From Falsiroseomonas bella (GTDB lineage: Bacteria > Pseudomonadota > Alphaproteobacteria > Acetobacterales > Acetobacteraceae), in assembly GCF_003173615.1 (NCBI RefSeq), contig NZ_QGNA01000004.1, positions 372,001-436,000 on the forward strand: a DNA stretch of 64,000 nucleotides, in the 5' to 3' direction. The number at the start of each line of letters is the position of its first letter. The first letter of the stretch is position 1. Positions 60,933 through 64,000 of the stretch are shown piece by piece. The position numbers and the translations under genes were made by a program. The notes under the pieces were generated by a model. That model was not told the DNA's origin and did not search any database. It was given only the letters and a program-made list of their open reading frames with translations.

Positions 60933-61435
60933 ACCCCGACAGTCTCGCCGTCCCCGTCGCGGTGCTGGCGGAGCGCCGGCCTGGCGTCACGCGGTGGGCC
61001 GAGCATGTCTGGCAGGTGGTGGAGGTGCTGGAGGATGCGCCCCCCGTCCCGCCCTGGACCCTGCTGCGCGAGGAGGCGGGCCGCTCCCTGTTCTTCGCCG
61101 GCGCGGCGGAGGTGGCGCTGCACCCGACAGACACCGACAACTACAAGCACAATCTGGAAGCCGCCGAGCCGCTGGTCTGGGTGGCGCTGCGCCCGGCCGA
61201 GACGCCCTCGGGCTTCCTGTTGCAGGCGGTGACGGTCGATCCCGGCGAGGCGCATCTCTACGCCGATGTCGGCGCCGACCTGCTCGAGGCCCTGCCCATG
61301 CCGCCCGGCCTGCGCGCCGTCACGGCCGAGTTCGTCGCCCGCCACCACAAGGAACGCGAGTTCCACAAGCGGCGCCGCGACCGTGCGGACCCCGAGGCGC
61401 TCGGCCGGCGCCGACCCGGGACGGCGGAGCCATGA
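60929..61435 (+). CDS. DUF3305 protein of the FDH locus
   Basis: 168 residues. The family pattern VPVAVLAERRPGVTRWAEHVWQVVEVL is followed by EVALHPTDTDNYKHNLEAAEPLVWVALRP and a C-terminal basic region (HKEREFHKRRRDR). Function unknown; DUF3305 and DUF3306 genes are regular neighbours of membrane-type formate dehydrogenase genes. Its start overlaps the 26-codon ORF and its stop overlaps DUF3306 (ATGA). Confidence 0.9.
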   Translation: MNPDSLAVPVAVLAERRPGVTRWAEHVWQVVEVLEDAPPVPPWTLLREEAGRSLFFAGAAEVALHPTDTDNYKHNLEAAEPLVWVALRPAETPSGFLLQAVTVDPGEAHLYADVGADLLEALPMPPGLRAVTAEFVARHHKEREFHKRRRDRADPEALGRRRPGTAEP

Positions 61436-62100
61436 GCGGGGAGGCGCCCGGGCCGGGCTTTCTCGCCCGCTGGTCGCGCCGCAAGCGCGAGGCGCTGGCG
61501 GAGCCGGATTCGCCCCCTTCGGAAGCCCCGCCCGCCGCGGAAGCGCTGCCTGAGCCGGCGGCCGAAACCGCGGCGGAAAGGGCGGTGGAAACTGGGGCCG
61601 GATCGCAGGTCGAGCGGCCGGCCTGCCCGATCCCGAGCCTTCCCGCCATCGACCCCGCTAGCCTGCCACCGATCGAGGAGCTGACGGCCGAGAGCGACTT
61701 CGCGCTGTTCCTGCGCCCCGGCGTTCCGGCAGGGCTGCGCAACGCGGCGCTGCGGCGGATGTGGAGCCTCGATCCGGCGATTCGCGACTACATCGGCCCG
61801 GTCGAATACCAATGGGACTTCAATGCGCCGGGCGGACTGCCCGTGGGCTTTGCGTCCGAGCTGGTCGGCGACGTGAAGAAGCTGCTCGCGCAGGCGATCG
61901 GCGAGGTTCCGGCAGAGCCGCGGGAAGCCGAGGCGCAGCCCGCCTTGGACGACGGGGCGCCGCAGGAGCCGCAGGTCGAGCTTGCCGCCGGAGAGCCCGG
62001 CCCCGACGAACCGGTCGCGGCAACGCCGGAGCCCGCCCTGCCCGAGCCCGAGCCGGCCCCGACCCCGCGCCGCCGCCATGGCTCGGCCCTGCCGGCATGA
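61432..62100 (+). CDS. DUF3306 protein of the FDH locus
   Basis: 222 residues. The N-terminal FLARWSRRKREAL and central LPPIEELTAESDFALFLRPGVPAGLRNAALRRMWSLDPAIRDYIGPVEYQWDFN are the DUF3306 signature. The rest is acidic, Pro/Ala/Glu-rich and disordered, ending in a basic RRRHG. Function unknown. It is the last gene before a 135-bp gap that precedes torD. Confidence 0.88.
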   Translation: MSGEAPGPGFLARWSRRKREALAEPDSPPSEAPPAAEALPEPAAETAAERAVETGAGSQVERPACPIPSLPAIDPASLPPIEELTAESDFALFLRPGVPAGLRNAALRRMWSLDPAIRDYIGPVEYQWDFNAPGGLPVGFASELVGDVKKLLAQAIGEVPAEPREAEAQPALDDGAPQEPQVELAAGEPGPDEPVAATPEPALPEPEPAPTPRRRHGSALPA

Positions 62101-62186
62101 ACCGGAATTTTCCGCTGGCTGCCTATGCGAGGGCCTTGCGAAATTCCGACGGGTGCGGTTGGTTGGAATTTCCTGGAAGGCTCTGG

Positions 62187-62198
62187 GTTGTTACGTAA
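62187..62198. promoter_or_regulatory. 12-bp palindrome upstream of the TorD-like gene
   Basis: TGTTACGTAACA is a perfect inverted repeat in the AT-richer 135-bp gap between DUF3306 and the TorD gene, 38 bases before the ATG at 62236. Its position fits a regulator site for the torD-fdhA unit. No regulator can be named. Confidence 0.4.
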
Positions 62199-62235
62199 CA
62201 TACTGGGCAAACAAGAAGCCGTGGCCTCTGGTGGG

Positions 62236-62832
62236 ATGACGGAAAGAAAACAGACCGCGCAGGATCCTCTGGATGTCGAGCGCGCGCGGCTTTTCGCCTT
62301 GCTGGGACGCCTCATGGGCGGTGCGCCGGATGCTGCGCTGCTGGGTCAGCTGCGCCGTCTCTGCCCGATGCCCGGCGAACTCGGCGCCGCCTATGCGGCC
62401 CTGGCCGCGGCCGCATCCTCCGCCACGCCCGAGAGCACCGAGCGCGAGTATTTCGACCTCTTCATTGGGGTCGGACGCGGCGAGATCCTGCCCTACGCCT
62501 CCTACTACCTGACCGGCTTCCTGCATGAGCGGCCGCTTGCCGACCTGCGCGGCGACCTGCTGCGCCTCGGCATCGAGCGCGCCGAGGGCGTGGCGGAGCC
62601 CGAGGACCACATTGCCTTCCTGTGCGAGACCTATGCGGGGCTGATCGCGGGCGCCTTCCTGGCCGGCCCGGAGGAGGCGCCCGCCTTTTTCTCCCGCCAC
62701 ATCCGCCCGTGGGCCGCGCGACTCTTCGCGGACCTGGAGAAGGCGCAGGCGGCATCCTTCTATCGCGGCGTCGGCCATCTGGGGCGCGTTGCCGTGGAAC
62801 TCGAGGCGGCGGCGGCAGACCTGCCCGCCTGA
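62236..62832 (+). CDS. TorD-family molybdoenzyme chaperone
   Basis: 198 residues, all-helical. TorD/DmsD features are STEREYFDLFIGVGRGEILPYASYYLTGFLHERPLADLR and the later EPEDHIAFLCETYAGLI. These chaperones bind the Tat signal of a molybdoenzyme and help cofactor insertion. The client is probably the formate dehydrogenase alpha subunit encoded 274 bases downstream, which has a Tat signal. A longer frame to 62125 would cross the control region and is unlikely. Confidence 0.92.
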   Translation: MTERKQTAQDPLDVERARLFALLGRLMGGAPDAALLGQLRRLCPMPGELGAAYAALAAAASSATPESTEREYFDLFIGVGRGEILPYASYYLTGFLHERPLADLRGDLLRLGIERAEGVAEPEDHIAFLCETYAGLIAGAFLAGPEEAPAFFSRHIRPWAARLFADLEKAQAASFYRGVGHLGRVAVELEAAAADLPA

Positions 62833-62864
62833 ACATGTCAACCCGAACAAGGGGAGCTGGGGAA

Positions 62865-63086
62865 ATGGCTGCAAACGGGGAGGAGAGGTCGGTGCGCCGC
62901 GGATTCCTGAAGGCGCTCGGCCTGGGCACGGCGGCGGCCGCTGCCGCGCCGGCCATGGCGCAGCGGGCGGACAGCGTGCCGGCCGGCCAGGCCCGCAAGG
63001 AGAACGAGCAGCAGCGCCTGGCGCCCCGCTACAAGGCCGACAGCGCCGACGTGCAGGCCTTCTACCGCACCAACCGCTACGAATAA
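62865..63086 (+). CDS. Formate dehydrogenase region TAT-target protein (TIGR02811 type)
   Basis: 73 residues. A Tat-like signal (SVRRGFLKALGLGTAAAAAA, cut near AMA) is followed by about 30 mature residues ending YKADSADVQAFYRTNRYE, the family signature. Small proteins of this type always accompany the formate dehydrogenase alpha gene; their role is unknown. The ATG at 62865 has GGGGAG eight bases upstream and is preferred to one at 62835. Confidence 0.9.
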   Translation: MAANGEERSVRRGFLKALGLGTAAAAAAPAMAQRADSVPAGQARKENEQQRLAPRYKADSADVQAFYRTNRYE

Positions 63087-63105
63087 GAACCGGGAGACAG
63101 CGCCG

Positions 63106-64000
63106 ATGCTGATCAAGCGCTCCGAAGGCAAGGCGGCGAAGCAGCGCCTTGCCCAGGCCTATGCGGGCCTCTCTTCCGGCGGGCTCGACCGCCGTGCCTT
63201 CCTCCGCCAGGCGGGCTTCGCCGGCGCGGGCCTCGCCGCCCTCGGCACGCTGGCCCCGTCGCGCGTGCAGGCCTCCGGCGCCGCGACCGGCGTGGCCGAC
63301 CATTCGCGCCCGATCCAGCGGATCAAGAACATCTGCACCCATTGCTCGGTCGGCTGCACGGTCACCGCCGAGGTGCAGAACGGCGTGTGGGTCGGCCAGG
63401 AGCCGACCTGGGCCAGCCCCATCAACCGCGGCACGCATTGCGCCAAGGGCGCGGCGGTGCGCGAGCTGGTGCATGGCGATCGCCGCCTGAAGTATCCGAT
63501 GAAGCTCGTCGGCGGGCAGTGGCAGCGGATCAGCTGGGACGTCGCCTACGCCGAGATCGCCGAGAAGCTGATGAAGGTGCGCGCCGAGAGCGGGCCCGAC
63601 AGCGTGTTCTGGCTCGGCAGCGCCAAGTTCTCGAACGAGGGCGCGTATCTGTACCGGAAGTTCGCCGCCTTCTGGGGCACGAACAACGTGGACCACCAGG
63701 CGCGCATCTGCCACTCCACCACGGTGGCCGGCGTGGCGAACACCTGGGGTTACGGCGCGCAGACCAACTCCTACAACGACATCCGCAATTCCAAGACCAT
63801 GATCATCATGGGCGGGAACCCGGCGGAGGCGCATCCGGTCAGCCTGCAGCACCTGCTGTCGGGCAAGGAGCGGAACCGCGCGAACATGATCGTCATCGAT
63901 CCGCGCTTCACCCGCACCGCGGCGCATGCGACCGAATACGTGCGCATCCGTCCCGGCACCGACATCCCCGTCATCTGGGGCATGCTGCACCACATCTTCG
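63106..64000 (+). CDS. fdhA: Formate dehydrogenase alpha subunit, N-terminal part (partial)
   Basis: The first 298 codons; the gene runs off the right edge. A Tat signal (LDRRAFLRQAGFAGAG) indicates export to the periplasm. The [4Fe-4S] ligands are Cys77, Cys80, Cys84 and Cys112 (C-x2-C-x3-C-x27-C). At the site where E. coli FdnG has selenocysteine this protein has Cys202, followed by the catalytic His203 (QARICHSTTVAG), so no SECIS element is needed. This is the membrane-associated, quinone-linked type of formate dehydrogenase. A good ribosome site (CGGGAG) precedes the ATG. The iron-sulfur and cytochrome subunits should follow outside the window. Confidence 0.95.
   Translation, partial: MLIKRSEGKAAKQRLAQAYAGLSSGGLDRRAFLRQAGFAGAGLAALGTLAPSRVQASGAATGVADHSRPIQRIKNICTHCSVGCTVTAEVQNGVWVGQEPTWASPINRGTHCAKGAAVRELVHGDRRLKYPMKLVGGQWQRISWDVAYAEIAEKLMKVRAESGPDSVFWLGSAKFSNEGAYLYRKFAAFWGTNNVDHQARICHSTTVAGVANTWGYGAQTNSYNDIRNSKTMIIMGGNPAEAHPVSLQHLLSGKERNRANMIVIDPRFTRTAAHATEYVRIRPGTDIPVIWGMLHHIF

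Noticed and set aside
1-64000. Horizontal transfer or prophage islands
   Set aside because: No integrase, transposase, tRNA border or marked shift in base composition; the DUF4157 and RTX genes have the same GC-rich codon use as the rest.

Overview
The window is a GC-rich (roughly 70%) chromosomal segment with densely packed operons, frequent ATGA/GTGA stop-start overlaps, GTG and TTG starts, and no tRNA, rRNA, insertion sequence, phage gene or CRISPR array that I can see. The gene families point to an alphaproteobacterium, most likely Acetobacteraceae/Rhodospirillales (Roseomonas-like): NrsF-type anti-sigma, DUF1127, Bug receptors, and the formate-dehydrogenase accessory set DUF6505/DUF6352/DUF3305/DUF3306. 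The genus call is inference.

Layout. 1-465: the 5' end of an NAD-dependent formate dehydrogenase beta subunit, cut by the left edge. 529-11107: a probable LacI-controlled catabolic regulon (HpsN/HisD-like dehydrogenase, SDR, LacI regulator, tandem SnoaL protein, ABC sugar-type importer, bicupin, MetE-core protein) with two identical 16-bp palindromic operators, one before each transcription unit. 11219-14634: small genes, a DUF1127-EamA pair and a CadC/TPR-type regulator. 14683-18270: a flavin/OsmC/MaoC operon. 18446-20405: a DUF4157 (eCIS-core) protein and a partner. 20569-23461: ECF sigma, NrsF anti-sigma, GST, LysR. 23703-28051: a small secreted protein, DoxX and an RTX/cadherin-like giant protein. 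28386-30873: a sulfur-transport trio (DUF302, YeeE/YedE, TSUP). 34838-40636: a molybdoenzyme of the cytoplasmic SoeABC (sulfite:quinone oxidoreductase) type with a zinc-ribbon gene between soeB and soeC. 41000-47681: housekeeping and stress genes (csp, aroC, fabI, pdxH, kinase fusion, Usp, GNAT, OmpA lipoprotein). 47789-51728: a four-gene two-component operon behind a probable sigma-54 promoter. 52007-56358: pirin, hydrolases, MDR reductase, Bug receptor. 56371-64000: assembly factors and the first part of a membrane-type formate dehydrogenase alpha subunit.

How it works together. Two different formate dehydrogenases lie at the two ends. Three loci can be read as one sulfur theme: an HpsN-like dehydrogenase (family prototype acts on dihydroxypropanesulfonate), sulfur-compound importer/exporter genes, and SoeABC for sulfite oxidation. 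This link is a hypothesis. The items most worth following up are the LacI regulon, the sigma-54 operon with an RDD-repeat secreted protein and a predicted beta-barrel, the DUF4157 pair, and a 26-codon ORF joined by ATGA overlaps at both ends in the formate-dehydrogenase accessory operon.
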